Shown: in pieces, positions 1 to 6,242 of the stretch | Position numbering within the stretch: position 1 is the stretch's first letter | Layout of the letters: the number at the start of each line of letters is the position of its first letter | NCBI GenBank assembly: GCA_028277605.1 | Contig: JANQFZ010000039.1 | Span: 1 to 37,677 of the forward strand | Reading direction: 5' to 3' | From: Vallitaleaceae bacterium | Lineage (GTDB): Bacteria; Bacillota; Clostridia; Lachnospirales; Vallitaleaceae | Length of the DNA: 37,677 nucleotides | Notes under the pieces: generated by a model | The model's input: the letters and a program-made list of their open reading frames with translations, nothing else | The model's database searches: none | What the model was told of the DNA's origin: nothing | Translations under genes and position numbers: made by a program

Positions 1-70
1 ATTGTACCACTTTTATCAGATAAGTCAAGTAGATATATAATCGCTGTGTACTATAGAATACTATTAGTAC

Positions 71-943
71 CTAACAGAATTCTATATGTCCCTGTACCCA
101 GCAGGTTCCTTTAAAACGCATACCTACTGAAGGGCTACCCACTAAATTCTTTTTGTTAATACACACTTCGAGTTCAATTCCCATGCAATTTAAAGTTAAA
201 ATATATATCTCCTCATTGGAATACTCATTAGTGGCTTCTTCCACTTCTTGAATGGTTCCCAACAAAGAATATAAGGATTCGGGTTGTCCATATGGAATGA
301 AAAAACCGTCGAGAATAGATAACAAATCCTCATTAACTAATCTTTCATGAATAATTTCCGCTGTTTCTAAAGCATCAATTTCTAACAGCTCAATGGCATC
401 TTCATCACCTTCTCTAGCTTTAGAAACTAATTCTTCTCTCCATTTATCCTCTTCTTCTTCTATTAAAGCATCTGAATTTGATTTATTTATAGGGAGAATA
501 ACAGTACCATCAATAGACATCGCAACCAATTCTATTCCATTAATATAAGCCTCTTCACCTTCTTTGATATCTAAGTAATCAACTATGTTTTGAATGTAGA
601 AGGTAACGGGTGTTCCCGACTTGTTTTCCTCACAATAACCATAGTATATATTTTTCTCTGCTGCTTTTGTTACTTCAACCTCAAACGTATCTGTTACAGT
701 TTTGCCTTTTCTAATGGGTATGATGGATTGAGCGATCACATTTTCTTTTTCATCCAATTGACCCGTTAATAACAAACCTATATCTTTACCAAATGATTTA
801 TAATACTCTACTGATATGACATCTGTTCCATAATTTGAAATATATCTTTCGGTAGATTGCTCGATAATAAGATCTGCGAGAATTGAAATATCATCCATTG
901 ATTGATACTTACTGAAACCTATTGAGCTCAAAAATAGTTCCAT
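71..943 (-). CDS. DUF3881 family protein
   Basis: Uncharacterised protein of 290 residues. From memory its sequence fits the DUF3881 family: an N-terminal block around MELFLSSIGFSK, a central acidic stretch with the EGDEDAIELL pattern, and a C-terminal block with IYILTLNCMGIELEVCIN and a GMRFKGTCWVQG-like end. The frame is open further upstream to a GTG at 1022-1024, but I choose the ATG at 941-943: DUF3881 members normally begin at this point, a GGTGAG ribosome site lies just before it, and a consensus TATAAT at 1032-1037 would put the transcription start almost on the GTG. No signal peptide or membrane segment is seen, so it is probably cytoplasmic. The function is unknown. It reads leftward at the window edge with its own promoter. 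Confidence 0.8.
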   Translation of the reverse strand: MELFLSSIGFSKYQSMDDISILADLIIEQSTERYISNYGTDVISVEYYKSFGKDIGLLLTGQLDEKENVIAQSIIPIRKGKTVTDTFEVEVTKAAEKNIYYGYCEENKSGTPVTFYIQNIVDYLDIKEGEEAYINGIELVAMSIDGTVILPINKSNSDALIEEEEDKWREELVSKAREGDEDAIELLEIDALETAEIIHERLVNEDLLSILDGFFIPYGQPESLYSLLGTIQEVEEATNEYSNEEIYILTLNCMGIELEVCINKKNLVGSPSVGMRFKGTCWVQGHIEFC

Positions 944-1031
944 ATCTCTCACCACGCTTTCTAGCTTATAAGTCTTATACTTTATAATAAAGTGTCTTTT
1001 CATGTCTTTTATATAGTTGGACACATGCTAC

Positions 1032-1037
1032 ATTATA
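1032..1037 (-). promoter_or_regulatory. Promoter -10 for the DUF3881 gene
   Basis: Perfect TATAAT on the minus strand. The best -35 candidates upstream (TTAGAC, TAGACT) are spaced 18-19 bases away and are weak. The predicted RNA start near 1025 argues against the GTG start and for the ATG at 943. Confidence 0.55.
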
Positions 1038-1153
1038 CAACCCTAACACAGGTAAAGTCTAACACGTATAAACTGAATGTAATACAGATTATATTATCAT
1101 TTCAACCCTTAAATGTAAAGCTATTACGCTATAAATTTAGAGGCTATAGTCCA

Positions 1154-1291
1154 CTATGATTTGGAACAAACCTTTTCATAGTATCTTATAACCTCTTCAA
1201 TGGATAATACATCGCATTTAGTGTTGTTTTTTCTTTTTGGTTTTTGATATATACCTAATAGCTTATGAATGAACTTAATCAATGGTTGCAT
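1154..1291 (-). CDS. Small basic protein, 45 residues, unknown function
   Basis: Short ORF encoding 45 residues, beginning MQPLIKFIHKLLGIYQKPKR and ending YYEKVCSKS. The support is translational: AAGGAGG at 1299-1305 sits 7 bases before the ATG, one of the best ribosome sites in the window. The N-terminal part has hydrophobic residues spaced like an amphipathic helix (LIKFIHKLLGIY), followed by a Lys/Arg-rich stretch and an acidic-basic C-terminal helix-like segment with two cysteines (Cys26, Cys42). I do not recognise a family. It lies alone between two leftward genes. It could be a membrane-surface peptide, but that is inference from composition only. Confidence 0.55.
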   Translation of the reverse strand: MQPLIKFIHKLLGIYQKPKRKNNTKCDVLSIEEVIRYYEKVCSKS

Positions 1292-1433
1292 AGGATTTCC
1301 TCCTTAATACACTCATTATATCGTGCCATTATTAGTATTAGATTACATCCATATTTCAATTATGTTACTTTTTACCATTATTATAGTCAAAATAAGTATT
1401 AGCATGACTTGTTAAATAGTATTTTATATCATA

Positions 1434-2639
1434 CTAAGTTTGATCAAAAACATAAGCCATATCTTCTACAATAGCTTTATCTATTTTATCATTCAAAGCC
1501 ATTTTTCTAAGTATTTGTATGGCATGTTTCGGTGAATAGGCTTTTCTGTAGGGTCTGTCTTGTGTTATAGCTGTATATTTGTCCAAGCAAGCAAGAAGCC
1601 TTGAATTAAAGTCCAATGCTTGCCTTGATTTTTTATAGGGATAACCATTTCCTCTTAAGTTTTCATGATGATTGCATGCCCATTTTGAAATGTCTTGAAA
1701 ATCACGAATTCTTTCAAGACAAGCTTGTGTATAATACACATGTTTTTTCACTTCTAGAATTTCTTCCTCTTTAAGCCCTACTTGTTTATTTAATACTTCT
1801 TGGCTAACGGCAAGCATACCAATATCTTGTAGATTTGCAGCTATTTTGATTTGAAGCGTCTCTATTCTCCCTTTTTGGTAATAGCTACACATCCTATCTG
1901 TTATATCACATAGGCTTAAAGTTTGATCTTTTATACCATATAATTTGGAATCGATAATATTTCTATAAACAGTTGAAGCTTTATAGATTTTCTGCCAGCT
2001 CCAATCCTGCTTTACAAATGGGCTGGATCGTTCTAATGCTTGCTGAATAAACAAATCTTTTAAATCCAGCCAGAAATAAGTACTCTGTTGTACTGCCATA
2101 AACGATGCTACAATTCTATGCGAAAACAATCGGTCTATATTTCTTTTACAGTAATCTGTAATATCTTTTTTATCGAGCTCTGTAACATGAGGTAGATTGA
2201 ACTCGTTATCCAGACAATGAGCAAAATAAATAATTTGGGAAAATACTGGAATGTCTTGCCCTTGAATACCAAATAATCCCTGTCCATTAAATTGTTCAAG
2301 GTGATATTGAATCACATTTTCATAGTGATGAAAAAACGGATAGCCTCTTATATTTTTCTCACCAGTTCTACAATAATCTTGTAGCTTTTGCACTTGTTTT
2401 TCTGTCTTGATAGTCTGATACGTAATTTTTTCATTCGCTTTTACACTCCCATTATTATGTAACATTGAAAAAGTTATTAAATCTAAACAGTGTGTATCGT
2501 CTAATCCTAATTCCCTACCTATTTGCAATGCTATGTAAGCAACTCTTTTAGAGTGGTTCAACGTAACACCTAAATAATCCATCTCAACAAAGTCTAAAGC
2601 TGTTGACATGGAAGTCAGCATTGAAAGCAAATTAAACAA
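1434..2639 (-). CDS. Tandem HD-domain (HD-GYP-like) protein with degenerate metal sites
   Basis: Protein of 401 residues with two HD-GYP-like halves. Half 1 (about 25-150) has His29 in NHSKRV, LHNNG at 60-64 where LHDIG is expected, YHLEQFNGQG near 112-121 in place of HHExxDGSGYP, and AHCLD ending at Asp144. Half 2 (about 240-400) has LQDIG at 270-274 (His of the HD pair replaced by Gln271), His300, HHENLRGNGYP at 324-334 and a CLDKYTAITQDRPYR segment at 351-365. HD-GYP proteins normally hydrolyse cyclic di-GMP; here each HD pair has lost one metal ligand, so catalysis may be lost or shared. The tandem layout resembles HD domains of some LuxR-linked regulators, without the DNA-binding domain. 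Start is TTG with GTGGTGAC just upstream. It probably lies in one transcript with the small HTH gene 63 bases upstream. Confidence 0.75.
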   Translation of the reverse strand: MFNLLSMLTSMSTALDFVEMDYLGVTLNHSKRVAYIALQIGRELGLDDTHCLDLITFSMLHNNGSVKANEKITYQTIKTEKQVQKLQDYCRTGEKNIRGYPFFHHYENVIQYHLEQFNGQGLFGIQGQDIPVFSQIIYFAHCLDNEFNLPHVTELDKKDITDYCKRNIDRLFSHRIVASFMAVQQSTYFWLDLKDLFIQQALERSSPFVKQDWSWQKIYKASTVYRNIIDSKLYGIKDQTLSLCDITDRMCSYYQKGRIETLQIKIAANLQDIGMLAVSQEVLNKQVGLKEEEILEVKKHVYYTQACLERIRDFQDISKWACNHHENLRGNGYPYKKSRQALDFNSRLLACLDKYTAITQDRPYRKAYSPKHAIQILRKMALNDKIDKAIVEDMAYVFDQT

Positions 2640-2702
2640 ATGTCACCACATCCGAATCGTTAATGTCCCATATCATTATAGTCATCATCCTTGCTGTTTA
2701 TA

Positions 2703-2894
2703 TTAGTTTAATTCTAGCCTACTGATAATAGCTTCTTTATACTTGTTGCCAGAACGCCTACCATTTAGAATATCTGTAAGATAATTCTCATTTACACTTA
2801 TCTGCTTCGCAAGCTCTCTTTGAGTCATATTTAATTCAATCAGTCTTTTTTTTACCGTTACACCAAAAACAGGTAATTTATTCTTATTCTTAAT
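2703..2894 (-). CDS. Small HTH (XRE/Cro-type) protein, apparent ATT start
   Basis: A 63-residue frame ending SRLELN whose core, VKKRLIELNMTQRELAKQIS followed by VNENYLTDILNGRRSG, is a Cro/XRE helix-turn-helix. The frame has no ATG, GTG or TTG upstream of the domain. AAGGAG at 2903-2908 is 8 bases before an in-frame ATT (2892-2894), so ATT initiation is the best reading. The internal ATG (codon 23) would remove helix 1. The protein is one DNA-binding domain with a short tail, as in phage Cro and small element regulators. It is the first gene after the leftward promoter at 3008-3036 and is followed by the tandem HD gene. A frame damaged at its start codon is the alternative. Confidence 0.6.
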   Translation of the reverse strand: MKNKNKLPVFGVTVKKRLIELNMTQRELAKQISVNENYLTDILNGRRSGNKYKEAIISRLELN

Positions 2895-3007
2895 TAGATC
2901 AACTCCTTAAATTTAATTATAGGTTGGGGTTTTTAAATAACACTACTATCTATCTATTTAATTTGAAGTATGATAAAATTATGATGCAATTTTTAACTAC
3001 ATTTTAC

Positions 3008-3036
3008 ATTATACGAAAAAATTCAGATTTTGTAAA
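3008..3036 (-). promoter_or_regulatory. Near-consensus leftward promoter for the HTH/HD pair
   Basis: Minus strand -35 TTTACA (3031-3036), 17-base spacer, -10 TATAAT (3008-3013). This is one of the strongest sigma-A-type promoters in the window. The predicted RNA start is near 3001, leaving a leader of about 93 bases before the ribosome site at 2903-2908. Confidence 0.75.
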
Positions 3037-3048
3037 TACAAATCTGAA
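3022..3048. promoter_or_regulatory. Operator-like inverted repeat over the divergent promoter
   Basis: Arms TTCAGATTT (3022-3030) and AAATCTGAA (3040-3048) are perfect inverted copies; the match continues inward as GTA/TAC with one extra base. The dyad covers the -35 box and most of the spacer of the leftward promoter and lies 16 bases before the ribosome site of the rightward HTH gene. It is therefore the likely operator of one or both facing HTH proteins. No binding evidence is available from sequence. Confidence 0.6.
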
Positions 3049-3074
3049 ATAATTTAGAATAGTTGGGGGTTTTT

Positions 3075-3494
3075 ATGAGTCAACTTACAGGATTTGGAAA
3101 AAGACTTAAACAATCAATTAAACAATCTCACTATACTCAAAAAAAAATATCTGAAATACTCGGTATCAATCAAGACACACTGACCAATTACATTAAAGAA
3201 AAAACTTATCCTAAGATTGATTTTCTTATCAAGCTCAGTCAATTAACCTCTACTCAGCTGAATTGGCTTATTACTGGTACAAAAATAAAGCTAACCGATA
3301 GAAATACATATCTGGCAGATACACCTACTAAAGATGAGGTTAGAATAATTAAGTTATTAAGAAAATTAGATGCTATTGAAAGAGCAAAAATTGAAGGTAT
3401 GATAGAGATTAAAATCTATGAAAAAGAATCAAAAAAAATGGAAACATCATCTACTTATGTGAAAGAAAGAGTGACAACTAAAGAACTAGCATGA
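3075..3494 (+). CDS. Cro/CI-type HTH transcriptional regulator
   Basis: A 139-residue regulator. The N-terminal 65 residues form an XRE/CI helix-turn-helix (FGKRLKQSIK, SHYTQKKISEILGINQDTLT, YIKEKTYPKIDFLIKLSQLT), followed by NWLITG, common in phage-type repressors. The rest (about 80-139) is helical and charged, with no LexA-type protease motif, so it is unlikely to self-cleave. The frame is open from a TTG at 3063, but the ATG at 3075 has GGGGG five bases upstream and is the better start. It faces the small HTH/HD pair across a shared dyad, which suggests that it represses the leftward promoter and perhaps its own. The ligand is unknown. Confidence 0.8.
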   Translation: MSQLTGFGKRLKQSIKQSHYTQKKISEILGINQDTLTNYIKEKTYPKIDFLIKLSQLTSTQLNWLITGTKIKLTDRNTYLADTPTKDEVRIIKLLRKLDAIERAKIEGMIEIKIYEKESKKMETSSTYVKERVTTKELA

Positions 3495-3813
3495 TTTGAT
3501 ACGATTTCGTAGCTAGATCCTATTAACCACTGACAGAAAGATGATATGGATAAGAAATCCTAAAAAAAATGGATATTTTACCCATATCATTTTTATTTTA
3601 CCCATTATCTGAGCCATTTAACTCTATTATAGAAAGAATTTTCAACTCTATCCTAGGATACTAAAGCTGAAAATTTTAAGGTTTCTATAAGAATCTGGAT
3701 TCTATAATTTACATTCCATTTATTTTTTGATAAAATTGATTTATATTTAATTCATTAAATCATAATAAAGTAATATGATATATTAAAATGGCGTGCTTGG
3801 AGGGCATCCAATT
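3495..3813. other. Intergenic region with phased direct repeats
   Basis: No gene is seen. Two exact copies of TATTTTACCCAT occur at 3574-3585 and 3594-3605, start-to-start 20 bases, about two DNA turns. GATATGG (3542-3548) is the inverse of CCATATC (3583-3589). These could be regulator sites or the stem of a weak 3' structure for the upstream gene. The remainder is plain AT-rich sequence. Confidence 0.4.
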
Positions 3814-4095
3814 ATGAATATTGAAAAGTATAAATATACAGCAGAAATACTTAAAACATTAGGGCATCCTGTTAGATTATGTATTGTTAATGGGCTGTTA
3901 CATAAAAACGGATGTAATGTTTCGCATATGCAAAACTGCCTAAACATTCCACAGTCCACTGTTTCACAGCATTTATCTAAGTTAAAATCAGCAGGAATTA
4001 TAGAAGGGCAGAGAAAAGGGTTAGAAATAACCTATAGAGTTATTAGTGAAGAAACCATCAAGATCATCAACACTTTATTTGATGATGAGGAATAA
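3814..4095 (+). CDS. ArsR/SmtB-family winged-helix regulator
   Basis: A 93-residue winged-helix repressor. It has the ArsR-family order: EILKTLGHPVRLCIVNGLL (helices 1-2), recognition helix PQSTVSQHLSKLKSAGII, wing EGQRKGLEITYRV, and a C-terminal dimer helix. ATG 3814 is chosen because GGAGGG lies 9 bases upstream; an in-frame GTG at 3793 precedes that site. The classical ELCVC metal motif is absent. Cys23, Cys34 and Cys42 are present, the last two flanking the helix before the recognition helix, so a thiol-based or alternative metal sensor is possible (inference). No target gene follows in the same direction, which is unusual because ArsR regulators commonly precede the transporter they control. 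Confidence 0.82.
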   Translation: MNIEKYKYTAEILKTLGHPVRLCIVNGLLHKNGCNVSHMQNCLNIPQSTVSQHLSKLKSAGIIEGQRKGLEITYRVISEETIKIINTLFDDEE

Positions 4096-4110
4096 AACTA
4101 CTTAAGTTGT

Positions 4111-4188
4111 CGTTAAATATAGCTTCAACTGGTATTTATAATCTACGTATCTGTATTTTATAAGTAAAAGCTGAAGTCATATTTAACG
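4111..4188. repeat. Imperfect 20-base inverted repeat after the ArsR gene
   Basis: Arms 4111-4130 and 4169-4188 match at 17 of 20 positions when one is reversed (shared CGTTAAATAT and CTTCA blocks), enclosing 38 bases. Outside them TAAG/CTTA also matches. It could fold as a long hairpin in RNA or be the decayed ends of a small transposon-like element. There is no T-tract, so it is not a typical terminator. Confidence 0.4.
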
Positions 4189-4580
4189 GTCAATGCTTAT
4201 GTATGGTAAATAAATGAGGTCTTAAAGTTACAGGTTTGATATCCTCTCTATTGGCTTACTGGAAATACTAGTACGACTGTCGTTGCATGTCTTATTGAAG
4301 TATTTATTCTCTCTGAGTATATAAAGTATATGAAACATCATTATCGGATATATAGTCTTTATAGCTACGTGTATACACTACTGATATTTATGATCTTATG
4401 TACAGTTTGTACATATAATAATCAACGATTAAGTATGTAGGCATAGTATACTCTAAAACTAGTATCTCCATGTTTCGACAGTAAACCAGATGAAATCTCT
4501 TGCATTTTATTAATTCGCATTAAAACGCCATTAAATTAATTAAAAAAAATTTGACCTTTTTCTTCTGGTCTCTTCTTTTG
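4189..4580. other. AT-rich intergenic region without recognised gene
   Basis: No supported ORF in any frame. The 5' half has gene-like patches interrupted by stops, but nothing I can identify. At the right end GACC (4553-4556) and GGTC (4567-4570) with eight A at 4542-4549 could give a weak minus-strand terminator for the HD-GYP gene. Confidence 0.4.
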
Positions 4581-5645
4581 TCATACTTCAAATACATCGA
4601 TAATAAATGTTGTCATATCCTTTGATAAATCCAATTCCTTCCATTCTGTAATAGAGTTCCCATATGGGTCTGTTAATAATCTAATCACGGGTCTTGTCGG
4701 CAGTTCTTTATTTTGTCTTAATACAATAGCTTTGCTTTTATCAGATGTAATGACACCTGTACCGGATGGATATATTGCAATAGATGAAATGAAAAGATCA
4801 GTTAAATGAGCATCAAAAAGCTTACCTTTCATGGCTGTTAAGAATTCAATAATTTCATATGTCTTATATGCTTTTCTACTTACATGATCTGATGACATAG
4901 CATCAAATACATCACAAATAGAAACAATTTTAACTGCCTTATTAATCTTATCCCCTTTCCAACCAAAAGGATAACCCGAGCCATCAATTCTTTCATGATG
5001 GGTAAGAATAATAACCTTAGCTGTTGGACTAAGCCATGTTGCATCCTGTACTGCTTCATAACCTATCAATGGATGCTGATGAAGTATTTTCTTTTCTTTG
5101 CTGGTTAATGGTTCCTCTTTATTTAGAATCTCTTCTGGAATAAGCATCTTTCCAATATCATGAAGCAAGGAGCCGATAGCAATATCTTTGATTCTATTTC
5201 TAGGATATCCAGATTTGATGGCCATTAGAACGGATAGAGCGCAAACATTAACAGAATGTGCATAGATATACTCATCTTTTCTCCGTATATCCGTAACATT
5301 CACAATAATATTTTTTTGTTTAAAAATATCATCAATGATATCCCATGCAATAGATACTAAACTATCAATTTCTATTTTACCTTGAGAAGAATATTTTTCT
5401 AATATAGTCTTAACTTCTGATTTACATTTTGATCTAGTCTGTTCTTCAATAAAATCCTCTACCTCAACGCCCTTTGAAAGTTCATCTTCAATAAATATAT
5501 AGTCAATACCTAAGTCCCTTAATCTATTGACATATGACACCTTCATTTGAACACCTTGAGACAAAAGTATCATATCATTTGACGTGTAAATGGGACGTGC
5601 TAATCGCTCATTCCCCTTTATCCGTTCAATAGCTACTCGTCTCAT
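4581..5645 (-). CDS. HD-GYP domain protein, probable c-di-GMP phosphodiesterase
   Basis: A 354-residue cytoplasmic protein. An N-terminal segment (about 1-120) resembles the leader domain found before many clostridial HD-GYP domains; the HD-GYP domain spans about 120-300. The residues expected for the metal centre are present: Glu125 and His130, LLHDIGK with His162-Asp163, His191, His216-His217 and Asp245 in CDVFDAM. The signature HHERIDGSGYP is intact. Such proteins hydrolyse cyclic di-GMP, usually to pGpG or GMP. The C-terminal 60 residues are not recognised. ATG 5643-5645 follows AGGTGAT. The gene is monocistronic with its own strong promoter and, unlike the tandem HD protein at 1434-2639, looks catalytically competent. 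Confidence 0.87.
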   Translation of the reverse strand: MRRVAIERIKGNERLARPIYTSNDMILLSQGVQMKVSYVNRLRDLGIDYIFIEDELSKGVEVEDFIEEQTRSKCKSEVKTILEKYSSQGKIEIDSLVSIAWDIIDDIFKQKNIIVNVTDIRRKDEYIYAHSVNVCALSVLMAIKSGYPRNRIKDIAIGSLLHDIGKMLIPEEILNKEEPLTSKEKKILHQHPLIGYEAVQDATWLSPTAKVIILTHHERIDGSGYPFGWKGDKINKAVKIVSICDVFDAMSSDHVSRKAYKTYEIIEFLTAMKGKLFDAHLTDLFISSIAIYPSGTGVITSDKSKAIVLRQNKELPTRPVIRLLTDPYGNSITEWKELDLSKDMTTFIIDVFEV

Positions 5646-5684
5646 ATTATCACCTACAGTATCAAATAGAATAAGTATAAAGAC

Positions 5685-5713
5685 ATCATACCATTTTTTT
5701 GCTTTATTGACAA
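5685..5713 (-). promoter_or_regulatory. Promoter of the HD-GYP gene
   Basis: Minus strand -35 TTGTCA (5708-5713), 17-base spacer, -10 TATGAT (5685-5690): 5 of 6 matches in each box. The predicted leader is about 35 bases. Confidence 0.7.
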
Positions 5714-5749
5714 TTCAATTAACTTTTAATGAATAAATCTAACTAAATT

Positions 5750-5880
5750 GGGTATGATTAGAATGTACCATTTATTACAACGTTGTAATAATATGAGATA
5801 AATAAAAGCATCTCGTACGGTACATCATCTAATACCCCCCTCAACCTGCGTTTTCTCCCCCCTGAAGCGCAGGTTTTTTC
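5750..5880 (+). ncRNA. Candidate structured small RNA with two C-rich tracts
   Basis: There is no ORF, but a chain of pairing elements ends in an intrinsic terminator. GGGTAT (5750-5755) can pair with ATACCC (5832-5837) and ATGTACC (5763-5769) with GGTACAT (5819-5825). Inside, the 20-base perfect palindrome 5772-5791 folds as an 8-bp hairpin with an ACGU loop, and GAGAT (5795-5799) pairs with ATCTC (5810-5814). The sequence CCCCCCT occurs twice, at 5835-5841 and 5857-5863: once before the terminator and once in its loop. Firmicute small RNAs such as FsrA and the RsaE group use exposed C-rich tracts to bind ribosome sites, which suggests the same role here. The 5' end is uncertain: TATGAT at 5753-5758 may be the -10 box, giving a start near 5765. 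No gene upstream on this strand could own the terminator. A regulatory leader for adhE is the alternative, but adhE has its own promoter 265 bases later. Confidence 0.55.
5843..5879 (+). terminator. Intrinsic terminator of the small RNA candidate
   Basis: AACCTGCG (5843-5850) pairs with CGCAGGTT (5868-5875), and the T run reaches 5879. The 17-base loop holds the second C-rich tract. There is no T run on the other side, so it acts on the plus strand. Confidence 0.8.
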
Positions 5881-6144
5881 AATATACTGATTTTACACTT
5901 AATATTAAGTATCATAATAGCAGAATGTAGACAGATTAATCGTTAATATTTTAACTAAAATAATGTCATATTATACAGTACCTTAATCTAATATTAGGGT
6001 GCTCATACATACCATTGAATATCTATGTCAATTAATCGTCTTAATTTTTATGCTAAATCACAACAAACAAGGGTCAGTTCATCGTTCATACTGCTACATA
6101 ATTACTAAAATTACAAAAAATATTAATAAGTAATGTATCATTTC
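5881..6144. other. AT-rich intergenic stretch before adhE
   Basis: No gene or clear site is seen. GTATCA at 6135-6140 and TGATAC at 6166-6171 form an inverted pair around the adhE -35 box, a possible additional regulator site. Confidence 0.4.
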
Positions 6145-6174
6145 TTGACACTTAATACGTCAGCGTGATACACT
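6145..6174 (+). promoter_or_regulatory. adhE promoter
   Basis: Perfect -35 TTGACA (6145-6150), 18-base spacer, -10 TACACT (6169-6174). The predicted start is near 6181, upstream of the Rex-like site. Confidence 0.65.
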
Positions 6175-6210
6175 AAATATGAATCATAGGTCTATAACTT
6201 ATGAAATAAC

Positions 6211-6228
6211 TTGTTAATTATTTAACTA
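6211..6228. promoter_or_regulatory. Rex (NADH-sensing repressor) operator
   Basis: TTGTTAATTATTTAACTA matches the Rex consensus TTGTTAAnnnnTTAACAA except for one base. It lies in the adhE leader, just before AGGAGG at 6231-6236, where bound Rex would block transcription when NADH is low. Rex control of adhE is established in clostridia; binding here is inferred. Confidence 0.8.
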
Positions 6229-6242
6229 ATAGGAGGTATCAT

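Noticed and set aside
52..86. Hairpin TATAGAAT/ATTCTATA overlapping the end of the DUF3881 gene
   Set aside because: Short, AT-only, long loop and no T run on the minus strand; not convincing as a terminator.
4252..4370. Possible membrane-protein pseudogene in the gap after ArsR
   Set aside because: Patches of hydrophobic codons are broken by stops in every frame and match nothing I can name.
5707..5735. Plus-strand TTGACA at 5707-5712 as -35 of the small RNA
   Set aside because: No usable -10 at 16-18 bases; the same bases are better explained as the -35 of the leftward HD-GYP promoter.
5750..5880. GEMM c-di-GMP riboswitch, suggested by the neighbouring HD-GYP gene
   Set aside because: The conserved GEMM core and tetraloop-receptor motifs are not present, and the terminator is far from the adhE start.
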